From the NCBI GenBank assembly GCA_905480485.1, contig CAJQQM010000013.1, forward strand, positions 1 to 60,948: a stretch of DNA of 60,948 nt, written 5' to 3'. The notes beneath the pieces are model-generated. The model saw only the letters and a list, made by a program, of their open reading frames with translations, did no database searches and was not told where the DNA came from. This document shows positions 43,996 to 52,447 of this stretch, in pieces (the first letter of the stretch is position 1; every line of letters starts with the position of its first letter). The stretch comes from an uncultured Aureispira sp. GTDB taxonomy: Bacteria > Bacteroidota > Bacteroidia > Chitinophagales > Saprospiraceae. Position numbers and translations under genes: made by a program.

Positions 43996-45183
43996 TTATT
44001 TTTTGGAAATTTGATGGGTATATATGATTTTTTTATTAGTTCGAATCTGTAAGAAATAGTTGGCAGCAGTATAAGACGATAGATTTATCCTAAGGGTTGA
44101 ATTATTCACTTTCGTTTGTTGAAGCATTATCCCTTTTGCATTGAAGAGGGTACACATTAAGTTCTTGTGCGGTAGGGGTATTGTTATATCTACATAATCG
44201 CAACTTGGATTTGGGAAAACCTTAACCTTGATATCGAAGGCTAGCTTTGAAACCTTGGTAGCTATTGTTTTTTTTAGTATTACTCCATTACTACCAGCTA
44301 CATATATAGCTTGGTTAGCTACTCCGCTTACAACCGAAAAATAGCTATAGTTAACAATATCATACGACCAAGTAGCCCCGCCATCTATGCTTGTATAGAT
44401 TTGGTTGTCGTAGCCTACCGCATAGCCTTGCATTTCATTCAAAAAATAGATGGAATTAAGGTTGATAGAATTGCTGCTATCTAAGGAGTGCCAACTAAGG
44501 CCACCATTGTTGGTGCCAGCAAATGCGCTTAAATACCAACCGCCTATAAATCCTTTTTGAGCTGTGGTAAAATAAACCGTTTGTATATTACTCCATCCAC
44601 TAATAGGCTGTATTGTGTCCAATGTCCATGTTTGACCTGCATCTACTGTTTTGAGAAAGGACCAGTTATACCCAGTTTGTACCGCATACCCTGTGTCGGG
44701 ATGAGGAAACTGAATACTGCTAATATCATCTGTTGCAGGGGTATTGATTAGTTGCCAATTAAATCCTCCATCGGTCGTCTTAAGTAATATCCCTGCATTA
44801 GCGGCTGCAAATCCGATTTGTGCATCCACAAAGTAAATATCATTAAGTACTACCGTGGGGCTTATTGTAATTGTTGACCAATTTATTCCTCCATCTTGTG
44901 TATGTAACATACTATTTTGTCCTACAACAAATCCATCTAAATTATTTTTAAAATAAACTGATTTAAGGTCAGCCGATGTTGGTACACTAAGGCTAATCCA
45001 TTGTTGTCCCGCATTGACTGTTTTTAGGATAGTCGCTTGCTGTCCTACAGCATAACCTGTATCTATAGAACTAAAGTGAATATCATTTATTGTTTGATTG
45101 GTGCCACTATTGAGTTTCATCCATTGTGCATATCCAGCAGAGTAGAGAAAAAGTGCCATTGTTATTAATAAGAATTTTAACAT
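43996..45183 (-). CDS. Ycf48/BNR-like repeat protein with T9SS sorting domain
   Basis: A 395-residue exported protein. I chose the ATG at 45183, since a signal peptide starts there (MLKFLLITMALFLYSAGYA) and the exact -7 box 45207-45214 lies inside the longer frame. The mature protein has six or seven repeats of about 40-50 residues with the pattern INDIHFSSIDTGYAVGQQATILKT and D/N-G-G-x-x-W, forming a seven-bladed propeller as in Ycf48-like photosystem assembly proteins. The C-terminal 80 residues are a type A T9SS sorting domain (VFPNPSCDYVDI onwards). It is secreted or surface-anchored and probably binds protein or polysaccharide. Confidence 0.85.
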   Translation of the reverse strand: MLKFLLITMALFLYSAGYAQWMKLNSGTNQTINDIHFSSIDTGYAVGQQATILKTVNAGQQWISLSVPTSADLKSVYFKNNLDGFVVGQNSMLHTQDGGINWSTITISPTVVLNDIYFVDAQIGFAAANAGILLKTTDGGFNWQLINTPATDDISSIQFPHPDTGYAVQTGYNWSFLKTVDAGQTWTLDTIQPISGWSNIQTVYFTTAQKGFIGGWYLSAFAGTNNGGLSWHSLDSSNSINLNSIYFLNEMQGYAVGYDNQIYTSIDGGATWSYDIVNYSYFSVVSGVANQAIYVAGSNGVILKKTIATKVSKLAFDIKVKVFPNPSCDYVDITIPLPHKNLMCTLFNAKGIMLQQTKVNNSTLRINLSSYTAANYFLQIRTNKKIIYTHQISKK

Positions 45184-45206
45184 ACATTGTTTTTGTTGGT
45201 TCGCTA

Positions 45207-45214
45207 CAAATGTA
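45207..45214 (-). promoter_or_regulatory. -7 box of the Ycf48-like gene
   Basis: On the minus strand this reads TACATTTG, an exact TAnnTTTG, 24 bases upstream of the ATG. A CAAA (TTTG on the minus strand) lies 25 bases further upstream at 45240-45243, which is slightly longer than optimal spacing. Confidence 0.5.
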
Positions 45215-45384
45215 CAACAAGATTCAGTTCTAGTACCTACAAAAAATAGTTGTTTAGATGCAAAAAATTCAAATTGCCTCAATTTCGTAGGATTTTTAAA
45301 TGGATTAGTATTGAAGCACCTCATTTATAATCGAATCCATCAAGATTTATTGCATTAAAAAGCGTTGGTTTAGAGACTATAATC

Positions 45385-45421
45385 AAAAAAGCACTATGCC
45401 TTAGTAGGCATAGTGCTTTTT
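45385..45421. terminator. Terminator downstream of the large T9SS adhesin gene
   Basis: A 15-bp perfect stem (AAAAAGCACTATGCC / GGCATAGTGCTTTTT) with loop TTAGTA carries A and T runs at its ends. It terminates the minus-strand gene at 45441 and possibly plus-strand read-through. Confidence 0.85.
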
Positions 45422-45440
45422 AATTTGAGGTATTGAGCAG

Positions 45441-48400
45441 TTATTTTTTAATGATTTTTTTATGAATTATATTCGTCCCATGTTCGAATTGAAGCCAATA
45501 AGCACCCGAAGCAAGACGTTCGCCAAGGTCAAGGTTTAGGTTGTGATTTCCAGCTGTCAATATCTGATGTAGACGATAGACCACTTTGCCGATTGAATTG
45601 TAAATGATGATGTTGACATCTTCTTCGATTAGTGCATCAAATTTGACTTCTATATTGGCATCAAAAGGATTTGGAAGCACCCGTAAATTGCCGTAATCAC
45701 CTGCAAAGCTTACTACCTGTGTAATGGTATAGTCAATGTGACCACTCAATTCCTCCATCGCAAGGCGGTAATAATTGTTGCCCATCAAAGGACTTGCATC
45801 TATGAATGAATAGGCAACGGATTGATTAAGGCCTCCCGTAGGATAAACGATACCAATTCGTTCAAATTCGATACCATCAGAACTTCTTTCTATATGAAAA
45901 CCCAACATATTTTCTTCGCGTTCTGTACTCCATCCAACAAGAGCCTTTGTTTGTTCGTGTTTTTTGACACTAAAACTAGTTAGACTAACATCCAAGAAGG
46001 CAGCACGAGAGACATTGATAGCGACACTTCCTCCAGAGAAATTACTAATATTTTCAATTTCGACATAATTTGTTCCATTATTTGCTGTCAACCCATCTTG
46101 TGCGTCGTCAGTTTTGTCTATAATACCGTAAAGGTTGCTCGGGCTGACGACCACTGCAGGGTCATAGACCGTTCCATTGGTTTTGAACCAAAGTGCATCA
46201 CTTAGTCCAATTTCGTTTGGAGCATAGTTATAGGTGTTCATCCAAGCAGTAGCGGCCGAGTTGATAGCTGCTAGTTCCGAATCTTGGTAATAAAAACGAA
46301 CTTTAACAGGATCAACAAGTGTTCCAGAGGTGGTAACGTTCCAATGTCTTCCCATAACAAAATTAGCTTCTTGGTTACTAGGGTCTTCCGCTTTATATAT
46401 GCCTGTATTGAAGTTGTTGGGGTTGCTAGCATCGTTTTGTACATGAATATCAACAGTAGCTGTAAAGTTATTATTTCCTAAATTGTTCGGGTCATGGGCA
46501 ATAGCAAACAATAAATCTTCTGGATTTGTACTGCTGTAATAATAAGTCCAATCAACGCCATTTTCGTTCACAACACAACTAGCATCTGACGTACTTGTAG
46601 ACCCTGCTGCAGCATAACTAGGCTCGGATATAGAAGCATTCACAGCTGTACGATTACTGTTGCAATTGCCATAATAAAGCTCTACTCGACCAATAGACCC
46701 TGAGTTTTCGGTAAACAGAGCTTGTGCATTGCTATTAATTAGATTGGATTGCATGCCTAGTCGTTGTAGGGTGATAGGATTTCCATAAATGTTGCTGGCG
46801 AAAGAGGTAGTTCCATAGGATGTTGCTGCGTTGCTGCCTCGCCCACCTAATACACCAATAACGTCCCCTTTTGTTACCGAAATTTGGCAAGGAATAATAT
46901 TGTCGCCCGGTTCATTAGCAACCCTCAATAAAGAAGTGAAACTATTGCTCGTCGTAGGATAATTTTGAGGACTGTTTCCACTGGAAAATCGTACAATTTC
47001 TACCGATTGATTATCGGTAGATGCATCTGTAGGTACCCGTACGCCCGACAAGACAAAATCACAAGGTGCTGTGAACCAATATCCCCTTGATAATGAACTC
47101 GCAAATACTGAATTGGCAGTACTCATCGCCACTTGCTGACCCCCAAATTGTTCAACCCAATAGGTTTGATTGCTATTGAGTGTGCAATCGTAAGATGTAC
47201 CCGTGTGCACCATATTGCCGCCACTTGCAGCATCATACCAATTCAACAAAGCTCCACTACTTCCGCTAGCGTTAAGAGTGGTTACAGATCCGGCGCAGCT
47301 CGAATTATCTGAGGTTTGAGGGGCATTTTGGTATGGGCTAATTTCAAAACTTATAGCCTGACGCAAACTTTTGCAGGCATTATTATCCGCTTCTTCAACC
47401 CAATAATTAGTGGTACTACTCGGTGTACTACTAAGACTATTGCCGGTTTGAACTAAATTACCGCCTGTTGCAGCATCGTACCAGTTAAGGGTACCTCCAT
47501 TCAAAGAGTTGACCGTTATAGTACCGGATTCGCCTTGGCATAAATAGGCACTTGTTGTTTCTGGGCTATTATTGCGAAGGGCAAGACAAGGGTCGTTAAT
47601 AATACTGATATCATCCAATAGGATATCATTAAAGTAATCGTCTGTAGCACCGCTACTTTCAGCACGAAAACGGAGCCTAACGGTATTACTGTTGTATCCA
47701 AAAGTGGCAAGATCATATCGGTATACTGTCCAGCCTCCATTGTCTTCAGACAAATAGGCTAATTGTCCCCAAGTAGCACCGTCCCAGTATTCAATAAACA
47801 AATCGTTCAGAGTAGATGAATTGGTGTTGTTGCTATACATATAAAATTCTAAATAAGGATCTGATAAAGCACTAATATCTACATCGGGCATTTGAATAAT
47901 AGTACCAACGTCAGTACTCGAAAAGTCAATACAAGCAAAGTTATTGCCGCTGCCAGTAGTGTTATCTAATACATTTTGAACACCCCATCCTGGAGTTCCT
48001 GGAAATTCCCAACCAGAGCCACTCGTGGTAGTTTGTGTCCAGCAAGTTGGTAAACTACCATTTCCAAAATCTTCGGAAAGAGGAGCGGCTAATGTGCTGC
48101 ATAGCGTGGTAAAGGAGGAAGGGCCTGCCCAAGATGAGCTTTGCCCAGAACAATTTGTCTGTACATAGAATTCGTAAGTAGTAGATGCTGCTAAGCCGCC
48201 TAAATTATAGGGACTAGTTACATTATTTATGGTAGTACCGCTTCCTTGACTAAATCCACTAGGACCGTATTCAATGTTGTAGTTGATAGCTGCAGCAGCA
48301 GCGGTCCAGCTAAGAGCGGCCGATGTGGTTGAATTAGCAGTAGCAACCAAATTGGTAGGTGCACTACAAGCAGCAGGACAATTTATGGTGATGCTACCAC

Positions 48401-49163
48401 TTGATGCGGTTGTGTTTTCGTCGTCAAGCATAATGAGATAAGTCACCCCTGCTGTTAGGTTGATGATGTTGGTTGCTGAAGTGGTAATATCGTCTACAAA
48501 AATCCATCCTGTTGAACTACAACTTCCTGTTTTGTAAAACAAATCAACATAATAATTATTGTTGGTTACAACAACAGAATGATTGCCTGAATTGGTGGCC
48601 GTAAATCGGTACAGTACTTCTTCTCCAGGAGTTCCATAAGGTCCGTTAGACCAGCTGCCTGCCGAAGATGCCATGCTAAATGATGTAGAACTGCCACAGC
48701 TAATATTTGCAATAGAGTTGCAAGGGTCTGCCGTAGGGGTGCCGGTACTCACTAAGGTAGCGTTTAGGGTCATACAAGAGCTTTGGCTAGAACAATTATA
48801 TTTGTCAATTAAAACACGTACTGAATTTCCGTTAGAGGTAAAAGTAACTTTTGATTGTGTGCCACAAAAATCATCATTGTACCCGATGTAAGCTCCCGTT
48901 ACATTATCATATATTGTTATTTGAGTATCAAAGTCAGTGTCTCCGCAAGTTTCAAAGCTGTATTGATAGCCAGAAACTAAATTATTGATTAGGCGATACT
49001 CACCGCCGTACAAACAAGAAGACATAGTAACCAAGCTACCAACGGAACTAGGAGCAATTGAACTGCTATATTGCGTATTATCGTTTGGGCACTGTGCATG
49101 GCTTTGGCCGATACTAAATATTAAAAATGCGAATAAGTGGACTGTGTAAATTTTTAGTTTCAT
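45441..49163 (-). CDS. Large T9SS-secreted multidomain adhesin-like protein
   Basis: A 1240-residue secreted protein with a signal peptide (1-23). In order it has two PPC-like beta sandwiches (about 30-135 and 150-265), a fibronectin type III domain (about 265-355), a MAM-like or concanavalin-like domain (about 360-530), and two Ig-like domains with the paired pattern LNWYDAATGG / LLNWYDAASGG (about 535-680). A long beta region follows, and a T9SS type A sorting domain at the C terminus (about 1160-1240, with VLPNPFDANIEV and the terminal HKKIIKK). It has no recognisable catalytic domain, so it is probably a surface adhesin or matrix protein. The terminator at 45385-45421 follows it. Confidence 0.88.
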   Translation of the reverse strand: MKLKIYTVHLFAFLIFSIGQSHAQCPNDNTQYSSSIAPSSVGSLVTMSSCLYGGEYRLINNLVSGYQYSFETCGDTDFDTQITIYDNVTGAYIGYNDDFCGTQSKVTFTSNGNSVRVLIDKYNCSSQSSCMTLNATLVSTGTPTADPCNSIANISCGSSTSFSMASSAGSWSNGPYGTPGEEVLYRFTATNSGNHSVVVTNNNYYVDLFYKTGSCSSTGWIFVDDITTSATNIINLTAGVTYLIMLDDENTTASSGSITINCPAACSAPTNLVATANSTTSAALSWTAAAAAINYNIEYGPSGFSQGSGTTINNVTSPYNLGGLAASTTYEFYVQTNCSGQSSSWAGPSSFTTLCSTLAAPLSEDFGNGSLPTCWTQTTTSGSGWEFPGTPGWGVQNVLDNTTGSGNNFACIDFSSTDVGTIIQMPDVDISALSDPYLEFYMYSNNTNSSTLNDLFIEYWDGATWGQLAYLSEDNGGWTVYRYDLATFGYNSNTVRLRFRAESSGATDDYFNDILLDDISIINDPCLALRNNSPETTSAYLCQGESGTITVNSLNGGTLNWYDAATGGNLVQTGNSLSSTPSSTTNYWVEEADNNACKSLRQAISFEISPYQNAPQTSDNSSCAGSVTTLNASGSSGALLNWYDAASGGNMVHTGTSYDCTLNSNQTYWVEQFGGQQVAMSTANSVFASSLSRGYWFTAPCDFVLSGVRVPTDASTDNQSVEIVRFSSGNSPQNYPTTSNSFTSLLRVANEPGDNIIPCQISVTKGDVIGVLGGRGSNAATSYGTTSFASNIYGNPITLQRLGMQSNLINSNAQALFTENSGSIGRVELYYGNCNSNRTAVNASISEPSYAAAGSTSTSDASCVVNENGVDWTYYYSSTNPEDLLFAIAHDPNNLGNNNFTATVDIHVQNDASNPNNFNTGIYKAEDPSNQEANFVMGRHWNVTTSGTLVDPVKVRFYYQDSELAAINSAATAWMNTYNYAPNEIGLSDALWFKTNGTVYDPAVVVSPSNLYGIIDKTDDAQDGLTANNGTNYVEIENISNFSGGSVAINVSRAAFLDVSLTSFSVKKHEQTKALVGWSTEREENMLGFHIERSSDGIEFERIGIVYPTGGLNQSVAYSFIDASPLMGNNYYRLAMEELSGHIDYTITQVVSFAGDYGNLRVLPNPFDANIEVKFDALIEEDVNIIIYNSIGKVVYRLHQILTAGNHNLNLDLGERLASGAYWLQFEHGTNIIHKKIIKK

Positions 49164-49518
49164 TTTGATTAGGTTTTGACGAGGGAGTAAAATATTAATT
49201 AGATTATATCGAATACTATTCCATTTGTAAAAACTTGATAATCAGTGGTGTTTAGATTTAATGGCGGTAATATTATTCTAATTTATGAATTTATTCCATT
49301 AATTAGACGGCCTCCACAAATTGGTCACCTGAGTTATTTGCCAACAAATAGGCTAAATATTTAGGCTATTCTTCCTCTTTAGAATAATGGTTTTGTTACG
49401 GTAGGGCAATAATTTTAATTTTATTGATTAAATTTATTATCCCGTACGTTGAATATTTTGCTTTTAGGCAAAGTGTTGTATATTTGTTGTCCTGTATTAA
49501 GTAAAATCAAGCGAATTT
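49164..49518. other. Divergent intergenic region holding the M42 peptidase promoter
   Basis: 355 AT-rich bases between the large adhesin gene (minus) and the M42 peptidase (plus). Apart from the plus-strand promoter at 49457-49486, I see no other feature and no strong box on the minus strand for the adhesin. Confidence 0.55.
49457..49486 (+). promoter_or_regulatory. Promoter of the M42 peptidase operon
   Basis: TTTG at 49457-49460 and the exact -7 box TATATTTG at 49479-49486 are separated by 18 bases, close to the consensus spacing of Bacteroidota promoters. The start codon follows 32 bases later. Confidence 0.65.
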
Positions 49519-50601
49519 ATGTCTATCATCACGAAAAAATCTGAGCAGTTTCTAGAAAGCTATTTAAACAATTTTTCTCCTACCGGATTTGAAACTCCTG
49601 GTCAAAAATTGTGGCTTGAGTACATCAAACCTTACATTGATACTTATAAAGTTGACAATTACGGAACCGTTTATGGTATCATCAACCCCGAAGCTAAATA
49701 TAAGGTGGTTATTGAAGCGCATGCAGATGAAATTTCTTGGTTTGTACGCTATATTAGTAAAGAAGGATACATCAAAGTAATACGAAATGGAGGTTCTGAC
49801 CACATCATAGCGCCCTCTAAACGTGTTAACATTCACACTGGAAAAGGAATAGTACGAGGCGTTTTTGGCTGGCCTGCCATTCATACGCGTCGTGGAGAAA
49901 ATTCAAAATTAAGCCCAAAACTCGATAATATTTTTATTGATGTAGGAGCCGATTCAAAAGAAGAGGTACTAGAAATGGGTATACATCCAGGATGTGTGAT
50001 TACCTATCCCGACAAATTTGAAGTACTCAACAATCGATACTATGTAGGTAGAGCACTCGATAATCGTATCGGTGGATTTTGTATTGCTGAAGTAGCACGT
50101 TTGTTGCACGAAAACAAACAAAAACTTCCCTTTGGTTTGTATATTGTCAATGCAGTTCAGGAAGAAGTAGGTTTGAATGGTGCCAAAATGATTACGCAAA
50201 CTATCAAACCAAATGTTGCTATTGTAACTGATGTGTCACACAATACAAGTACGCCCTTGGTTTCGGCAGAAAAACATGGTGATATTCAAGGTGGAAAAGG
50301 TCCTGATCTTACTTTTGGTCCTGCTGTTCACAACAACCTACTAAAATTAATTCGCAAATCTGCCCATGAAAATGAGATTCCTTATCAATTGTCGGCCACT
50401 TCACGTGTCACCGGAACCGATACGGATGCCTTCGCTTATTCAAATGGAGGAGTGCCCTCAGCCTTGATTTCGCTGCCACTAAAGTATATGCATACAACCG
50501 TTGAGATGGCACACAAGAAGGATGTGGAGGGAGTTATTAAGTTGATCTATCATTCCTTATTGAATATTGAAAATAACCACGATTTTAGGTACTTTGTATA
50601 A
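49519..50601 (+). CDS. M42 family metallo-aminopeptidase
   Basis: A 360-residue cytosolic dimetal aminopeptidase of the glutamyl/leucyl aminopeptidase (FrvX/CelM/TET-like) family. Visible ligands are His68 and Asp70 (EAHADEISW), bridging Asp180 (ALDNRIGG), Glu214-Glu215 (VQEEVGLNGA), Asp237 (VTDVSHN) and a C-terminal His324 (KYMHTT). An internal dimerisation or PDZ-like insert lies at about 80-165. The family trims short peptides as large oligomers. It has a matched promoter, and the UbiA-like gene starts 32 bases after its stop. Confidence 0.92.
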   Translation: MSIITKKSEQFLESYLNNFSPTGFETPGQKLWLEYIKPYIDTYKVDNYGTVYGIINPEAKYKVVIEAHADEISWFVRYISKEGYIKVIRNGGSDHIIAPSKRVNIHTGKGIVRGVFGWPAIHTRRGENSKLSPKLDNIFIDVGADSKEEVLEMGIHPGCVITYPDKFEVLNNRYYVGRALDNRIGGFCIAEVARLLHENKQKLPFGLYIVNAVQEEVGLNGAKMITQTIKPNVAIVTDVSHNTSTPLVSAEKHGDIQGGKGPDLTFGPAVHNNLLKLIRKSAHENEIPYQLSATSRVTGTDTDAFAYSNGGVPSALISLPLKYMHTTVEMAHKKDVEGVIKLIYHSLLNIENNHDFRYFV

Positions 50602-50633
50602 TTAAGTTCGTGTACAAGTAGAATACTGTATAC

Positions 50634-51473
50634 ATGATTAAATGCCTAAATATTTTACTGTACAGCAATATATATATTGCTTGTTGTGCGGTGGCTATGA
50701 CATTGCAAACCATTCTACTTTTGCAATTAAATCAGGCATGGCTTTCGCCTTTAGTGGGTTTAGTATTTTGTGCTACGCTAATTGTGTATGCCCTGCATCG
50801 CCTCATAAGCCTAAGCAAAATTTCTTCTAAGCTCGGTGGGACGCGTTTTGAACAAATAGCTTTGTATCAAAACAGTTTGAAGTGGTTGCTGTTTGTTGCC
50901 CTTTTGTTAGCTGCAGCCTTTGCTTATTTTCTTAGTCCTGGAGTACATTTAATTTTAGTGCCTGCTGCTTGTATCTCTTTTGCTTATGTGCTGCCTTTTA
51001 TTGGTACACACAAAAAGAGACTGCGCGATATTGCTTATCTCAAAATTTTTCTGATTGCTTTCGTATGGTCGTTTGTTACGGTGGCCTTGCCAATTATAAA
51101 TGCTGAACAAACCTTTGGTCGACAGGAATTCTTAATGTTGTTGGAACGGTTTCTTTTCATTTTTACGATAACCTTACCTTTTGATATTAGAGATTTAGCA
51201 ATAGATAACAGCAATGCAGTGCGCACGATTCCGACACTTATTGGCACTGCTGCAACCCTAAATCTTGGCTATATCAGCCTTTTTGCTTGGTTAGCCCTTG
51301 TCTTATTTACATATGGTATTACATTATTTGTTCCTTTCTGCCTGACAGCGTCTATTTGCTTTTTCTTGCTTAGAAAATCCACTACCCATCAACACGATTA
51401 TTTTTTTACGGCAGGAGTCGATGGTCTTATGTTGATTCAATTTTTACTAGTTTATGGTTGGCTACTAACCTAA
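50634..51473 (+). CDS. UbiA-superfamily-like integral membrane protein
   Basis: A 279-residue protein of eight predicted TM helices with the topology of UbiA prenyltransferases. The second Asp-rich motif is kept (PFDIRDLAIDNSNAVRTIPTLIG, about residues 183-205). The first, normally N-D-x-x-D-x-x-x-D after TM2, is replaced by Y-A-L-H-R-L-I-S-L-S-K without any Asp. It may therefore have lost prenyl-diphosphate chemistry or use another substrate. It begins 32 bases after the M42 gene and is probably transcribed with it. The assignment is to the fold; no reaction is assigned. Confidence 0.78.
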   Translation: MIKCLNILLYSNIYIACCAVAMTLQTILLLQLNQAWLSPLVGLVFCATLIVYALHRLISLSKISSKLGGTRFEQIALYQNSLKWLLFVALLLAAAFAYFLSPGVHLILVPAACISFAYVLPFIGTHKKRLRDIAYLKIFLIAFVWSFVTVALPIINAEQTFGRQEFLMLLERFLFIFTITLPFDIRDLAIDNSNAVRTIPTLIGTAATLNLGYISLFAWLALVLFTYGITLFVPFCLTASICFFLLRKSTTHQHDYFFTAGVDGLMLIQFLLVYGWLLT

Positions 51474-51614
51474 AATATTTAAAGATTAATAAGGTAATTT
51501 TTGGCTATTTGGTTGTTCTTAAATTTGGTCATTTTTTGTGCTTAAAAATATTTATAAACTTTAAAGTAGAATTTTAAATGTTTACCAATTATTGCGAAAT
51601 GCTAGTAAAAAGGT

Positions 51615-51845
51615 TTGGATGCAGTATATGTAGAATATCAAACTTGTACCGATACCGATAAGGATGGTTTTTATGAGGATACAACGGATAGTAGGCATGA
51701 TTTCACAATCAAAGAAAATATCAACAAAGATGGTTATAGAGTCGGCCTTGAATTCGTAACAGAGGAATCTAAATATAGTAAATGCAAGACAGCTATTGGT
51801 GGCGGAAGATTTAGCTATGAATCTAAGACAATTACCCTTGAATAA
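51615..51845 (+). CDS. Short ORF, possible C-terminal remnant of an exported protein
   Basis: A 76-residue frame with a TTG as its only start and no signal peptide. The sequence T-D-T-D-K-D-G-F-Y-E-D-T resembles a calcium-binding DxDxDG loop, and two Cys (T-C-T and K-C-K) could pair. It looks like the C-terminal end of a longer exported protein whose N-terminal half is gone. A second short frame that begins with an ATG at 51578 overlaps it in a different phase, but I see no convincing frameshift. It is followed by a strong terminator at 51875-51912. It could also be a real small gene, or no gene. Confidence 0.35.
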   Translation: MDAVYVEYQTCTDTDKDGFYEDTTDSRHDFTIKENINKDGYRVGLEFVTEESKYSKCKTAIGGGRFSYESKTITLE

Positions 51846-51874
51846 AATATAGTTAACAAAATTAAACGTTGTAC

Positions 51875-51912
51875 AAAAGGCCTGATGTTTTGAAAAACAT
51901 CAGGCCTTTTTT
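51875..51912. terminator. Terminator downstream of the M42/UbiA-like unit
   Basis: A 16-bp perfect stem (AAAAGGCCTGATGTTT / AAACATCAGGCCTTTT) with a 4-base loop and a T tract. It ends the plus-strand M42-UbiA unit and could also stop minus-strand read-through. Confidence 0.88.
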
Positions 51913-51988
51913 GGGGCGATGAACAAATAGGTCAATCGTCAATGAATTGAATGCTTGGTATAATACACACTAAAGAACCGATTCAACC

Positions 51989-52023
51989 AAAAAAAGGGAT
52001 TCTTATTGTCAAGAGTCCCTTTC
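51989..52023 (-). terminator. Terminator of the SCP2 gene
   Basis: Read on the minus strand, AAAGGGA plus AAGA-type arms pair through one mismatch with a small loop and are followed by seven T. It lies directly after the stop codon side of the SCP2 gene. Confidence 0.65.
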
Positions 52024-52045
52024 ATAAATATGCTAAGTTCAAATT

Positions 52046-52366
52046 TTACATCAAGCCCAAAGGTTTGGCAAATTTGGTCATTTCTGTTAAGTTACTAATT
52101 TTAAGTTTTCCAAACATAACAGCCGTCATTGGATTTTGGTCTCCTTTTATGATATCCATTAACACTTGGTCTGTTGAAGAGATAACACATTTAGGGTCTC
52201 CTTCGAGGCCTTCTACAACATTAAATTTGCCACCTTCAGCTGTAGCAGTAAACTCTCCACCATGGTCTCCAGAAATTTTAAAATGAAAACAAGTATCTCC
52301 TTTACCTTCAAGGGCTTCTGGATTAACTCTTTCGGGAAACCCCATTATAAATTCTTTGGCTGTCAT
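52046..52366 (-). CDS. SCP2 sterol-binding-domain protein
   Basis: A 106-residue single-domain protein of the SCP2/sterol carrier fold. I chose the ATG at 52366 (MTAKEFIMGFPERVNPEAL), since the 26 upstream residues do not fit the domain. The central FHFKISGDHGGEFTATAEGGKFNVVEG is followed by D-P-K-C-V-I-S-S-T-D-Q-V-L-M-D-I, and the GDQNPMTAVMFGKLKISN end is the classical SCP2 C-terminal helix/strand. Such proteins bind lipids or fatty acyl chains in a hydrophobic tunnel, not necessarily sterols. It lies 81 bases downstream of the hydrolase gene. Confidence 0.9.
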   Translation of the reverse strand: MTAKEFIMGFPERVNPEALEGKGDTCFHFKISGDHGGEFTATAEGGKFNVVEGLEGDPKCVISSTDQVLMDIIKGDQNPMTAVMFGKLKISNLTEMTKFAKPLGLM

Positions 52367-52447
52367 AATTAATTTATTTGTATAATTAAATAGTTTGTTA
52401 GTGCAAATTGGTTTCAGATAGTAGAAACACCTAAATATAAACAATCT

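Noticed and set aside
43996-45183. Photosystem assembly factor
   Set aside because: The Ycf48-like name reflects only the repeat type. The T9SS tail and lack of photosynthesis genes indicate a secreted propeller protein.
45184-45324. 47-residue N-terminal extension of the Ycf48-like protein
   Set aside because: The added sequence has no signal-like character, and an exact -7 box lies within it, so transcription probably starts downstream of it.
51578-51845. Frameshift joining an ATG frame (51578) to the 76-residue frame
   Set aside because: The ATG frame encodes only 27 residues with no signal peptide and no recognisable continuation, so a frameshift gene is not supported.
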